From positions 124,001-188,000 of the forward strand of contig CAZWLY010000001.1 of the NCBI GenBank assembly GCA_964634465.1: a stretch of 64,000 bases of DNA, given 5' to 3'. How positions within the stretch are numbered: position 1 is the first letter of the stretch; every line of letters starts with the position of its first letter. Below are positions 41,433 through 49,914 of the stretch, one piece after another. Source of the stretch: CAZWLY01 sp964634465. Its GTDB lineage: Bacteria; Desulfobacterota; Desulfarculia; G963662305. Both the position numbers and the translations under genes were made by a program. A model generated the notes under the pieces. That model ran no database searches, had not been told where the DNA came from, and was given only the letters and a program-made list of their open reading frames with translations.

Positions 41433-42044
41433 ATGCAGGAGCTGGACTGCCGGGGTCTGGCCTGTCCCAACCCGGTGATCAAGACCAAGGAGTTGATCGA
41501 CGGCGGCGCCGAGGAGGTGGCGGTTCGGGTGGACAACCAGGCCGCCTCCATCAACGTCAACAACTTTCTGACCAGCCAGGGTTTTGAGGCCGAAATCCGC
41601 GCCGAAGGGAGCGAGTTTTTGATCACCGGCCGGCGGACGGCCGCGGCGGGCCAGGCCGAGGCCGGGTGCGAGATCATGCCCTTGCCCCAAGCTTCGGCGG
41701 AGACGGCCAAGATTTTGGTTTTCATCGCCGCCGACAAGATCGGCAAGGGAGACGACGAACTGGGGGCCAAGCTGATGCTGGCCTATCTTTCGACTCTCAA
41801 GGAGATGGGGCCGGCGCTGTGGCGCATCGTGCTCGTCAACGCCGGAGTCAAGCTGTCAATCGCCGGGGCGGAGAGCTTGGAGCCGCTCAAGGAACTGGCC
41901 GAGGCCGGGGTGTCGATCCTGGTCTGCGGCACCTGCCTGACCCACTACGAGTTGATGGACAAAAAAGAGGTCGGCGAGACGACCAACATGCTGGACATCG
42001 TCACCAGCCTGCAACTGGCCGACAAAGTGGTCTCGATTACCTGA
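41433..42044 (+). CDS. yedF: YedF-family sulfurtransferase-like protein (TusA + DsrE-type domains)
   Basis: A 203-residue protein linked to selenium and sulfur metabolism. N-terminal TusA domain (about 1-75): LDCRGLACPNPVIKTKELI with the CPxP motif. C-terminal DsrE-like domain (about 88-203): ILVFIAADKIGKGDDELG and ILVCGTCLTHYELM. ATG 41433 is preceded by GGAGGTGA at ideal spacing. It lies about 90 nt after the exported protein, with a possible weak promoter between (TTGGTC 41382, TATCCT 41406). Confidence 0.9.
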   Translation: MQELDCRGLACPNPVIKTKELIDGGAEEVAVRVDNQAASINVNNFLTSQGFEAEIRAEGSEFLITGRRTAAAGQAEAGCEIMPLPQASAETAKILVFIAADKIGKGDDELGAKLMLAYLSTLKEMGPALWRIVLVNAGVKLSIAGAESLEPLKELAEAGVSILVCGTCLTHYELMDKKEVGETTNMLDIVTSLQLADKVVSIT

Positions 42045-42116
42045 AAATATACGGTCGCCCGCCGGGGCTTCGATCGAATCGGTTTGGGGCCGCGACCGCG
42101 GCCCTGATCAATGGGC

Positions 42117-42326
42117 TCACGAGAAACCGCCGCTGCCGCAACCTCCCCCGCTGGGAGCGGCGGTGAATCCGGCCGATCCGGTCGGCCGGGCGGTGGCGAA
42201 GCAGGACATCTGCCGCTGGACCCTTTTCGATCCGCACTTGGGGCACTTTTCCGGGCCCTGCCCGGCCAGGACCAACTCCTCGAAGCTCGTCTCGCAATCG
42301 CGGCACTGGTATTCGTAGATCGGCAT
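42117..42326 (-). CDS. FmdB-family zinc-ribbon protein
   Basis: A 69-residue zinc ribbon: MPIYEYQCRDCETSFEEL and KCPKCGSKRV supply two CxxC pairs. The tail is glycine-rich (PSGGGCGSGGFS). The start is the ATG of MPIYEYQC with GGAGG upstream; a longer reading to 42383 adds an unrelated lead. It may bind zinc and act in regulation; the family function is unclear. Confidence 0.9.
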   Translation of the reverse strand: MPIYEYQCRDCETSFEELVLAGQGPEKCPKCGSKRVQRQMSCFATARPTGSAGFTAAPSGGGCGSGGFS

Positions 42327-42556
42327 CTTGCCTCCTTCGGTCCGACGTCTAGCTAAAACTAATCCCAATCGGAAGATTGTCAAGACCGAACCGATGGCTT
42401 GCCTGAGCCGGCCAAGGTCGTGGGCGATCGTCGCTCGGCTCTCTGCAAACCGGTTTTTCCAGGGAGATGAAGACGAGGGGTTGAGAGGAGAGATGCGGCC
42501 GGCCTAGGCGGCGAAACGGTCGCCCGGTTGGCTGACGCCGCCACACCCGACCCGCC

Positions 42557-42581
42557 AAAAAAACAGCGGCCCGAAGGCCGC
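42557..42581 (-). terminator. Rho-independent terminator after the HD-domain gene
   Basis: On the minus strand a GCGGCC-TTCG-GGCCGC hairpin (42581-42566) followed by TG and seven T (42563-42557), about 30 nt past the HD gene stop. The UUCG-type tetraloop is especially stable. Confidence 0.92.
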
Positions 42582-42613
42582 CATTTCATTTAAAGAGCGG
42601 ATGACCGTTTCTG

Positions 42614-43165
42614 TCAGAGTCCCAACTCGTCGCTGATGCCGCGCATGGCCTCCACCGACAGGGCCGCGAACTCGCTGAGCGGCAGGTCGAATTGCTCGCA
42701 GAGCCGGATGTGGTCGCGGTTGACCTTGGCCGCGAACGACTTCTCCTTCATTCGCTTGGTCACGCTCTTGGGCTTGACGCTGGCCAGCTTCTTGTCCGGA
42801 TAGACCAGGGTGGTGGCCACGATGAGGCCGGTGATGGTCTCGGCCGCGGTCAGGGCCAGGTCCAGGGTCGTCTCCCGCTTCAGCCCCAGGGCCTCGGCGT
42901 TGTGGCGCTTGATGGCCTCGACTATTTCGTCGGGCAACTTGCCGGCCAGCATCTCGGCCGAGACCAGGGCGTGTCGCTGGGGGTCGTCGGCGGTCTGGTC
43001 GAAGTCGAGGTCGTGCAGCAGTCCGGCGATGCCCCACATCTCCTCGTCCTGGCCGAACTTCCTGGCCAGGGCGCGCATGATGGCCTCGGTGGCCAGGGAG
43101 TGCTTGATCAGGTAATCGTTCTTGACATGCTGGTTCAACAGTTCCCAGGCCTCGACCCGATCCAT
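42614..43165 (-). CDS. HD-domain phosphohydrolase-like protein
   Basis: A 183-residue HD-superfamily protein. Metal motif: KHSLATEAIMRAL (His) then GIAGLLHDLDFD (HD) and a distal Asp in LDLALTAAETITGLI. Substrates in the superfamily include nucleotides and cyclic dinucleotides; none can be assigned here. It follows the Rho-N-like gene by 29 nt and ends at a strong terminator, so it is last in a minus-strand run. Confidence 0.85.
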   Translation of the reverse strand: MDRVEAWELLNQHVKNDYLIKHSLATEAIMRALARKFGQDEEMWGIAGLLHDLDFDQTADDPQRHALVSAEMLAGKLPDEIVEAIKRHNAEALGLKRETTLDLALTAAETITGLIVATTLVYPDKKLASVKPKSVTKRMKEKSFAAKVNRDHIRLCEQFDLPLSEFAALSVEAMRGISDELGL

Positions 43166-43194
43166 GAGCGCCTCCTTGCCGACGATGCCTGTTC

Positions 43195-43614
43195 TTACGC
43201 CGCCGCCCTGGCCAGCTTGCGCGACTTCTTTTTGAGGCGGTTGATCTTCCGGCGCAGGATGTCGATGCGGTGCTTGTCGCCGGCGGCCCGGGCCTCTTCT
43301 TTTTGGACCCGCAGGGCCTTGATCTGCTCCTTGACCGCCTTGACGTCGGCCGAAGCCGTCTTGACCTCGTCGACGATGCCGTAGACTTCCTTGAGGGCCT
43401 CGACCAGTTCGGCCTTCTTCATGGAGTGGACGCCGACCAGGGTCGGAACCAGAAGACCGATCTCGCGAAGCTCCTTGACCGTCATCTTCTCCAGCGGACG
43501 GTCCAGGTCGGGCAGTTCGACTTCGACCTCTTCCTTCTTCGGGTCCTTCTTCTCCGCGGCCTCGGCGGTCTGTTCGCTAGTCTCTTCCGTCTCTTTGACT
43601 TCTTCAGCCGACAT
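43195..43614 (-). CDS. Rho-N/SAP-like domain protein with acidic N-terminus and basic C-terminus
   Basis: A 139-residue charged protein. Residues about 1-40 are Glu-rich. Residues about 42-70 resemble the Rho transcription terminator N-terminal helical domain (MTVKELREI, VHSMKKAELVEALKE). The rest is a coiled coil ending in a basic stretch (ILRRKINRLKKKSRKLARA). It might bind RNA or DNA. It lies 2 nt after the slipin gene. Function unknown. Confidence 0.75.
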   Translation of the reverse strand: MSAEEVKETEETSEQTAEAAEKKDPKKEEVEVELPDLDRPLEKMTVKELREIGLLVPTLVGVHSMKKAELVEALKEVYGIVDEVKTASADVKAVKEQIKALRVQKEEARAAGDKHRIDILRRKINRLKKKSRKLARAAA

Positions 43615-43616
43615 GG

Positions 43617-44426
43617 TTACTCCTTTGACTCTTTTTCCGAATCACCTTCTATACCTGCCTCGACGCCTTTTGACAAGTACTTATTTAGTTCCAAGAAGGG
43701 CTTGAAGAGGTCGATCGGCAGGGGAAAGAGGGTGGTCGAATTGTTCTCGGCGGCCACCTCGCGCAGCGTCTGGAGGTAACGCAACTGGAGGGCGATCGGG
43801 TGGCGCTCGATGATCTGGGCCGCCTTGGCCAGCCGGTCGGCCGCCTGGTGCTCGCCCGCGGCGTTGATGATCTTGGCCCGCCGCTCCCGCTCGGCCTCGG
43901 CCTGGCGGGCCATGGCCCGCTGCATCTCCTGGGGCAAGTCGATGTGCTTGACCTCGACGTTGGAGACCTTGACTCCCCAAGGGTCGGTGTGCATGTCCAG
44001 GATTTCCTGGAGTCGGTGGTTGATCTTATCCCGGGCGGACAAAAGCTCGTCCAGTTCGGCGCCGCCGCACACGGCCCGAAGCGTGGTCTGGGCCAGTTGC
44101 GAGGTGGCGTAGAGGTAGTCCTCGACCTCGATGACCGACTTGACCGGATCCACCACCCGGAAGTAGACCACCGCGTTGACCGTGACCGAGACGTTGTCCT
44201 TGGTGATGATGTCCTGGGAGGGCACGTCCATGGCCACCACCCTCAGCGAGACCTTGACCATCTTATCGATGATCGGAATGAGGATGATCAGGCCCGGCCC
44301 CTTGGCGCCCCGGCCCAGGATCCGCCCCAGCCGGAAGATGACGCCCCGCTCGTACTCGTTTAAGACCCTCAGCGAGCTGGCCAGGAACAAAACGACCAAA
44401 ACGACTATGGCGGCAATGGTGTACAT
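43617..44426 (-). CDS. Slipin (SPFH/stomatin-like membrane protein)
   Basis: Membrane scaffold of 269 residues. One N-terminal helix (IAAIVVLVVLFLASSLRVL) is followed by the SPFH domain (EYERGVIFRLGRILGRGAKGPGL, VPSQDIITKDNVSVTVNAVVYF, DLPQEMQRAMARQAEAERER). The C-terminus has a coiled coil. It follows the NfeD protease gene directly, the well-known slipin-NfeD pairing in which the protease cleaves the slipin tail. Confidence 0.94.
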   Translation of the reverse strand: MYTIAAIVVLVVLFLASSLRVLNEYERGVIFRLGRILGRGAKGPGLIILIPIIDKMVKVSLRVVAMDVPSQDIITKDNVSVTVNAVVYFRVVDPVKSVIEVEDYLYATSQLAQTTLRAVCGGAELDELLSARDKINHRLQEILDMHTDPWGVKVSNVEVKHIDLPQEMQRAMARQAEAERERRAKIINAAGEHQAADRLAKAAQIIERHPIALQLRYLQTLREVAAENNSTTLFPLPIDLFKPFLELNKYLSKGVEAGIEGDSEKESKE

Positions 44427-45722
44427 CTACTCCTCCTTGGCCGGGACGACCGTCAGTTTGAGGCCTTGACTGTCGATCACCCGGATTATGGCGTCGGGCT
44501 CGAGCTCCTCGTCGGATTCGGCCCGCCAGATCTCGCCGTGGATGAAGACCTTGCCCTCCCGTCCCGACCACTCCAGGACCGCTCCGGTCGAACCGACCAG
44601 GCCCTCGAGGCCGGTCGTCACCCGCCCCCGTTGGGCGCGATAGACCAGGAAGATGATCCCCAGGAAAAAGGCCGACACCACCCCGACCGTGGGCAGGATG
44701 ACCGACAGGGCCACCGCCGGTACGCCCTCGATGTCTTCGAAGAGCATCACCGAGCCCAAAAAGAGGCAGCCGATGCCGGCGATCGACAACAGACCGTATG
44801 AAGTGACCTTGAGCTCGATTATGAACAGCACCACGCCGAGGATGATCAAGAGCAGGCCGGTGACGCTGATCGACAGCGTCTGCATGGCGAAGAAGGCCAG
44901 CAGCAGCGAGATGGCCCCGACCACGCCCGGCAGGAAGGCGCCGGGGTGGGACAGCTCCAGATAGATGCCGAGTATGCCCAGCATGAGAAGCAGATAGGCC
45001 AGGTTGGGATTGGCGATGATGCCCAGTACCCGGTCCCTGAAGGACGGCTTGATCTCGATGATTTCGAGCCCCTTGGTCTTCAGGACGACCGTCTTGGCGT
45101 CGACCTGAACCTTTTTGCCGTCGGCCCAGTCCAACACGCTCTCGAGATCGGGAGCGACCACGTCGATCACCCCTTCGCCCGCGGCCTCGATGGCCGGCAG
45201 GCTGACCGCGTAACGGACCGCCTTCTCGGCCCAGTCGGCGTTGCGGCCGCGGCGGTCGGCCAGCGAGCGGACCAGGGCGACCATGTCGTTGGTCACCTTG
45301 CGGCCCATGGTTCCGCCGACGTCCTTGCCGCCGGCGGCGACCACGCTGGCCGCGCCGATGTTGGTGCCGGGGGCCATGGCGGCCACGTGGGCGGCGAGGG
45401 TGACCATCAGCCCGGCCGAGGCGGCGTGCGCCCCCTGGGGCGAGACGTAGACGATGACCGGCAGCGGGGCGTTGAGGATCGATTTGACCATGGTCCGCAT
45501 CGAGTCGGCCAGGCCGCCGGGAGTATCCAGGGTGAAGACGACCACCACCGCTTCCTCGTCGGCCGCGGTCTCGATCACCCGGGTCGCGAACTGGGCCATG
45601 GCCGGCGAGATGGGGCCCTCCAGCCGGGCCATCATCGCCCGCCCTTTGGCCTGGGCCGGGAAGGACGCCCCGATGAAGATGAGGACGGTGAGGGCCAGGC
45701 TGGCGATGATTCTTTTTGTCAT
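44427..45722 (-). CDS. NfeD-family membrane serine protease (ClpP-like + OB fold)
   Basis: A 431-residue membrane-bound protease. Signal sequence ALTVLIFIGASFPAQA, a ClpP-class domain (about 28-230) with the serine in HAASAGLMVTLAAH and LDTPGGLADSM, four to five transmembrane helices (about 250-355) and a C-terminal NfeD OB-fold domain (LEGLVGSTGAVLEWSGREGKVFIHGEIW). This is the long NfeD form that partners with slipin. Confidence 0.93.
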   Translation of the reverse strand: MTKRIIASLALTVLIFIGASFPAQAKGRAMMARLEGPISPAMAQFATRVIETAADEEAVVVVFTLDTPGGLADSMRTMVKSILNAPLPVIVYVSPQGAHAASAGLMVTLAAHVAAMAPGTNIGAASVVAAGGKDVGGTMGRKVTNDMVALVRSLADRRGRNADWAEKAVRYAVSLPAIEAAGEGVIDVVAPDLESVLDWADGKKVQVDAKTVVLKTKGLEIIEIKPSFRDRVLGIIANPNLAYLLLMLGILGIYLELSHPGAFLPGVVGAISLLLAFFAMQTLSISVTGLLLIILGVVLFIIELKVTSYGLLSIAGIGCLFLGSVMLFEDIEGVPAVALSVILPTVGVVSAFFLGIIFLVYRAQRGRVTTGLEGLVGSTGAVLEWSGREGKVFIHGEIWRAESDEELEPDAIIRVIDSQGLKLTVVPAKEE

Positions 45723-45728
45723 CTTCGT

Positions 45729-46484
45729 TTACCGTCCGGGCGGTTTCTTGCCCAAAAGCTCCATCACCTGTTTGACGTCGCTCCAGACCTTGCCCCTCGA
45801 ATCCCGGTTGTAGTTTCTCAGCAGATAGGCCGGGTGGAAGGTGGGCATGACCGGGATGCCGCCGAGATCGCGGAAGGCGCCGCGCAGGGCGCTGATCGGG
45901 GTCTGGACTCCCAGCAGATATCGGGCGGCCGAAGCGCCCAGGGCGACGATGGCCCTGGGGGCGACGGCCTCGATCTGGGCGTCGAGCCAGGGCCGGCAGG
46001 CCTCGGCCTCGGTTGGTTCCGGGGCCCGGTTGTTCGGCGGCCGGCACTTGACGATGTTGGCGATGTAGACCTCTTCGCGTTTGAAGCCCATGGCGGTGAT
46101 GATGTCGGTCAACAGCCGGCCGGCCCGCCCGACGAACGGCCGTCCAGTCCGATCCTCGTCCGCGCCGGGTCCTTCGCCGATGAACATCAGCTCGGCCTCT
46201 GGGTCGCCCTCGCCGAAGACGACCTGGGTCCGGAACCGGTGCAGGTCGCAGCGCTCGCAACCGGCCGCTTCGGCGGCCAGCCGTTTCAGGTCCGGCCGGC
46301 CGGGAGCGGCCTCGACTGCGCTTCGACCCGGTTTGGTCGCGGCCGGCGTCGCCGGTCGGTCCAGCCCCTCGAGGGCTTGCCGGGCCTGTTCGCTCAAGGT
46401 CATCCCTTCGACCCCCAACAACCGCTGAAAGCGAAGATAGGCGGCCAACTGATCGGTCGCCTGGATCAATCGGGTCCGGTTCAC
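45729..46484 (-). CDS. Uracil-DNA glycosylase, family 4/5 Fe-S type
   Basis: Removes uracil from DNA. It has 251 residues: an N-terminal ~75-residue Ala/Pro-rich lead, then CERCDLHRFRTQVVFGEG with two cluster cysteines, the catalytic region GEGPGADEDRTGRPFVGRAG, further cysteines in NIVKCRPPNNRAPEP and EAEACRPWL, and the C-terminal PTFHPAYLLRN. The GTG at 46484 overlaps the coaBC stop (GTGA). Longer open readings upstream in this frame lie inside coaBC and are chance. Confidence 0.92.
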   Translation of the reverse strand: MNRTRLIQATDQLAAYLRFQRLLGVEGMTLSEQARQALEGLDRPATPAATKPGRSAVEAAPGRPDLKRLAAEAAGCERCDLHRFRTQVVFGEGDPEAELMFIGEGPGADEDRTGRPFVGRAGRLLTDIITAMGFKREEVYIANIVKCRPPNNRAPEPTEAEACRPWLDAQIEAVAPRAIVALGASAARYLLGVQTPISALRGAFRDLGGIPVMPTFHPAYLLRNYNRDSRGKVWSDVKQVMELLGKKPPGR

Positions 46485-47692
46485 TCGGCCGCCCCCCGCC
46501 GTTCGCGGATCATTTCGGCCACCCGATCCAGAATGATGCCGGCCACGTCTTCTTTGGGCAGCATGGGCAGCTCCTGGATCCGGCCGTCTTTGTGGATGAT
46601 CTTGACGATGTTGGTGTCGTAACCGAAGCCGGCCCCCTCCTGGGCGATGTCGTTGGCGACGATCAAGTCCAGGTTCTTGGTCGATATCTTGACTTTGGCG
46701 TACTCGATCACCCGCCGTGTCTCGGCGGCGAAGCCGACCAGGATCTGGTGGGTCTTTCTCTCGCCCAACGTCTTTAAGATGTCCGGTCGAATGGTCAGTC
46801 GCAGGTCGAGGTCGGCCTCGTCTTTTTTGACCTTGTGGGGACAGTAGATCTCCGGTCCGAAATCGACCGGCGCGGCCGCCTTCAAGACCACGTCGCACTC
46901 GGGGAACTGGTCCAGGCAGGCTTTGAGCATGTCCTCGACCGAGTTGACCGGGATGGTGGTCACGCCGAGGGGCGGACTCAGGACCGATGGTCCGGAGATC
47001 AACACCACCTCGGCGCCGCGCCGGGCCGCCTCCCGGGCGCAGGCGTAGCCCATCTTGCCGGTGGACGGATTGGAGAGATAGCGGACCGGGTCCAGATGCT
47101 CCCTGGTCGGGCCGGCGGTGACCAGAATCTTGAGGCCGGCCAGGTTCTTCTCGGCCAGGATGAGCTGGATCATCTCCAGAATCTGGGCCACTTCGACCAG
47201 GCGACCGTAGCCCACCTCGCCGCAAGCCAGTTCCCCGTACTGGGTCGGGGCGATGGTGAAGCCCCGTTCGGCCAGGGTGTTCAGGTTGCCCTGCACGACC
47301 GGGTTTTCGTACATCCGGGTGTTCATCGCCGGGCAGATAAGGACCGGGGCGGTGGTGGCCATGATCGTGGTCGAGATCCAGTCGTCGGCGATGCCGTTGG
47401 CCAGCTTCCCGATCATGTTGGCCGTACAGGGCGCCAAGACGACCACGTCCACCCGGCGGGCGATGTCGATGTGGGACATGATCGACTCGGTGCGGGCGGT
47501 GAACATGTCGGTGATGACCGGGTTGCCCGACAGGGCCTGGAAGGTCAACGGGGCGATGAACTCGGTGGCGTTCTTGGTCATCGCCACCGTCACCTCGGCC
47601 CCCCGTTGGACCAGCTTGCTGGTCAGATCGGCCGCCTTGTAGGCGGCGATGCCCCCGGTGACTCCAAGCAGAATTCTCTTCCAGCGCAGCAT
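46481..47692 (-). CDS. coaBC: Bifunctional phosphopantothenoylcysteine decarboxylase / phosphopantothenate-cysteine ligase
   Basis: Two steps of coenzyme A synthesis in one 403-residue protein. The N-terminal CoaC flavoprotein domain has VTGGIAAYKAADL, PCTANMIGKLANGIADD and CPAMNTRMYENP. The C-terminal CoaB domain has VTAGPTREHLDPVRYLSNPS and GKMGYACAREAARRGAEV, and VGFAAETRRVIEYA. It lies next to a small exported-protein gene. Confidence 0.95.
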   Translation of the reverse strand: MLRWKRILLGVTGGIAAYKAADLTSKLVQRGAEVTVAMTKNATEFIAPLTFQALSGNPVITDMFTARTESIMSHIDIARRVDVVVLAPCTANMIGKLANGIADDWISTTIMATTAPVLICPAMNTRMYENPVVQGNLNTLAERGFTIAPTQYGELACGEVGYGRLVEVAQILEMIQLILAEKNLAGLKILVTAGPTREHLDPVRYLSNPSTGKMGYACAREAARRGAEVVLISGPSVLSPPLGVTTIPVNSVEDMLKACLDQFPECDVVLKAAAPVDFGPEIYCPHKVKKDEADLDLRLTIRPDILKTLGERKTHQILVGFAAETRRVIEYAKVKISTKNLDLIVANDIAQEGAGFGYDTNIVKIIHKDGRIQELPMLPKEDVAGIILDRVAEMIRERRGAAE

Positions 47693-47696
47693 GTCT

Positions 47697-48152
47697 CTAC
47701 TTCTTCACTCCGGCCAGGTGGGGGCCGAGCCAAATCTCCACCCGGGTGCTGAAGGTTGTCTCGGTGATGTAAATTACGGCTCGCTTGCCCGGCTTGTCGA
47801 ACTGCAACAACACCTTGTGATTGGTGAACCGGGCGGCCAGAGACCAGCCGTCGTGGGCCATGGCCTCGATGAAGAACCGGGTCAGCGACCTGACCTCCAC
47901 CCGCCCCGAGAAGACCAGCAGGCCGGCGTTGATTCCGGCGGCCTCATAGACGAACGACTCGCCCCGATCGAGTTCCAGCTCCCTGGGGACCAGGACGTCC
48001 TTGAAGTGATAGTACACTCCGGGGGACTCGCTCCTCGCCTCGGCCCCGCTCTTGGGCTCGACCGGCCGCTCAGCCGCCGGGCTCGATGCCGGCGTCAGGG
48101 CGGTGACGGCCAAAACCAGCGCGGCCAGGATCGCGAACCGGACAGCCGTCAT
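47697..48152 (-). CDS. Small exported protein, unknown function
   Basis: A 151-residue protein with a signal peptide (FAILAALVLAVTALTPASSPAA) and a compact mature domain: YYHFKDVLVPRELELDRGESFVY, a glycine turn (AGLLVFSGRVEV), then FFIEAMAHDGWSLAAR. It ends in a beta-rich stretch (RAVIYITETTFSTRVEIWLGP). I believe similar proteins occur beside coaBC in other Desulfobacterota but cannot name the family. It overlaps the next upstream gene by 4 nt. Confidence 0.7.
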   Translation of the reverse strand: MTAVRFAILAALVLAVTALTPASSPAAERPVEPKSGAEARSESPGVYYHFKDVLVPRELELDRGESFVYEAAGINAGLLVFSGRVEVRSLTRFFIEAMAHDGWSLAARFTNHKVLLQFDKPGKRAVIYITETTFSTRVEIWLGPHLAGVKK

Positions 48153-48796
48153 CGTCTCCCCCCCTCGCCGTTGCTGAGCGAATGAACGACCCCGTGGCAG
48201 CGGCAGGCCGTGGCCACACTGAGCGCCCCCCCGGCTCTCTCGACCTCGTTCTTCAGACGCCTGAGCGCCGCCGCCGGATACCCGCCCAGGCCGGGGGCCA
48301 GGGGATGGCTCCGGACGGTTATGAGCGGCCAGGGCGTCTTTCGGGCCCTGAGTCTATGGTACAGCGGCTCGTGCCGCTCGCCAGTCACCGGGCACGGCCC
48401 GCGCTCGTCGCAGTCGATCGGGCAGACACCCTCGGCCAGGCTCAGGGTGAACCCCCCGCCGTAGGCCCGGCTCGCGCCGGGCAGGCCGGCGACCATCTCG
48501 CTCGGCGTGTCGATCGGCTCGGCGCGAGGACCCAGCTCGGCCAGGAGCCACTCGTAGGCCAGGTGGGACGGGTTGGCCGGGACGATCCACCCCGAACCCA
48601 ACTCCGCCTCGCTCAGCCAGTCTACGCCCGAGGCCTGAACCGTCTCGATGGCGGGGCCCACTCGATCGAGGGCGGGACGGCTGGGATCGACCACCGTCAG
48701 GCGGTCGAACCCCATAGAGGTCAGGATTTCCACCGCCCGCCGGCCGACCCGGCCGCCGCCGATTACGACCACCGGTTTGCGCCCGCCGCGACCCAT
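48149..48796 (-). CDS. Rossmann-fold protein with cysteine-rich C-terminus
   Basis: A 215-residue protein. The N-terminus has a dinucleotide-binding motif (VVVIGGGRVGRRAVEIL). The C-terminal half has clustered cysteines (GVCPIDCDERGPCPVTG and ATACRCHGVVHS) that could hold a metal or Fe-S cluster. It resembles neither a TrkA domain nor a known oxidoreductase closely. Its stop overlaps the exported protein's start. Function unknown. Confidence 0.72.
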   Translation of the reverse strand: MGRGGRKPVVVIGGGRVGRRAVEILTSMGFDRLTVVDPSRPALDRVGPAIETVQASGVDWLSEAELGSGWIVPANPSHLAYEWLLAELGPRAEPIDTPSEMVAGLPGASRAYGGGFTLSLAEGVCPIDCDERGPCPVTGERHEPLYHRLRARKTPWPLITVRSHPLAPGLGGYPAAALRRLKNEVERAGGALSVATACRCHGVVHSLSNGEGGRR

Positions 48797-48891
48797 TCAA
48801 ACTCCTTGACCTGCCTTTGCCTAGGCAGTGAGTAAGAATACCATTGGGCCGGAAATTGTGTCAATTTAACTGATTGGCGATCGGCGGGTGA

Positions 48892-49914
48892 TCACTCGGG
48901 CAGGGCCGGCGGCGTGGGGGGCGGGCTCTTTCGGCCCCGGATGGATTGGATGACGAACCGCGACAGGTCTTCCTCCTCCAGCGATTGGCCGAGGGCGGTC
49001 AGGGCGCTGAGCGGCACCTCGGCCCTGGCCGCCGCCTGGTGGCCGCCGGCCCGACCCAGTTTGCCGAAGGCCTTCTCGGCCATCCGACCGGCGCTGCGCC
49101 TGGGCCGGGCGTTGCGGAAGATGACCACCAGCTTGTCCTCGAAGAGGCCGGCGGCGACGATGGTATCCAAGGTCTGGATGTGCATCAAGAAGTCGGCGAT
49201 CTGGACCAGGTGGTCGGGGTTGGTCACCCGGCCGACGAAGGCGAAGCCGGTGTCGCCGCGGATGTTGATGTTGGTCAAGGCGGTGTTGACGTACTTCAAC
49301 AGGGCCAGCGGGATCTCGCCGGACTCGATCTTGCGGATGTGGTTGTGGTCGGCGAACCGGTAGAGGTAGCGGAAGGCCCGCATGTCCTCCTCGACCGTCG
49401 GCCGGGAAAAGGTGTCGGTGTCGGTCTTGATGGCGTAGAACAGCGCCGTGGCCAAGGTCCGGGACGGGGTGATCTTGGCCGCCCTCAGGTACTCGGTCAT
49501 GATGGTGGCCGTGGCCCCGTAACTGGGTCTGATATCTACAAATGCGGCCCGGGTCGACTCCAGGACGGGGTGATGGTCGATAATCACGTCGTAGTCGAAC
49601 CTGGCCAGGTCGTCCTGGTGTTCGGGCTGGCCGTCGACCAGCACGAACCGGTTGAACTCGCTCGGGAGAACCTCCTTGAACGGGACCAGCTTGACCCTCA
49701 GCAGCCTGATCAGGGTCTGGTTGTCGGGCCGCTTGATCTCGTTGACCCGGGCGATGGTCGCCCCGGCCACCTTGCGCCACAACAGCCGCCTGAAGGCCAG
49801 GGCGCTGGCGATGGCGTCCGGGTCGGCGCTGATCGGCAGCAGCACCCGGTCTTGAGGATGGAACATCTCCTCGATGCGCTTGACCTTCTCGCGGTTCGAC
49901 AGGCGCGGGCTCAC
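48892..49914 (-). CDS. DHH-family phosphoesterase (NrnA/c-di-AMP-hydrolase-like)
   Basis: A 340-residue DHH/DHHA1 protein. Metal residues: D31 and D33 (ISADPDAIASAL), D94 (VLVDGQ) and the DHH motif at 113-115 (VIIDHHPVL), then a later Asp in AIKTDTDTFSRP. The C-terminal DHHA1 domain has the Gly-rich segment GGHQAAARAEVP, where a canonical GGGH would be expected. The GTG start overlaps the cdaA stop as GTGA. Such enzymes degrade nanoRNA, pApA or c-di-AMP; coupling to a c-di-AMP synthase favours pApA or c-di-AMP as substrate, which is inference. Confidence 0.87.
   Translation of the reverse strand: MSPRLSNREKVKRIEEMFHPQDRVLLPISADPDAIASALAFRRLLWRKVAGATIARVNEIKRPDNQTLIRLLRVKLVPFKEVLPSEFNRFVLVDGQPEHQDDLARFDYDVIIDHHPVLESTRAAFVDIRPSYGATATIMTEYLRAAKITPSRTLATALFYAIKTDTDTFSRPTVEEDMRAFRYLYRFADHNHIRKIESGEIPLALLKYVNTALTNINIRGDTGFAFVGRVTNPDHLVQIADFLMHIQTLDTIVAAGLFEDKLVVIFRNARPRRSAGRMAEKAFGKLGRAGGHQAAARAEVPLSALTALGQSLEEEDLSRFVIQSIRGRKSPPPTPPALPE

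Noticed and set aside
44263..46260. 665-codon Arg/Pro/Gly-rich minus-strand frame overlapping slipin, NfeD and glycosylase genes
   Set aside because: Same-strand shadow in another frame; the overlapped frames encode recognisable proteins.
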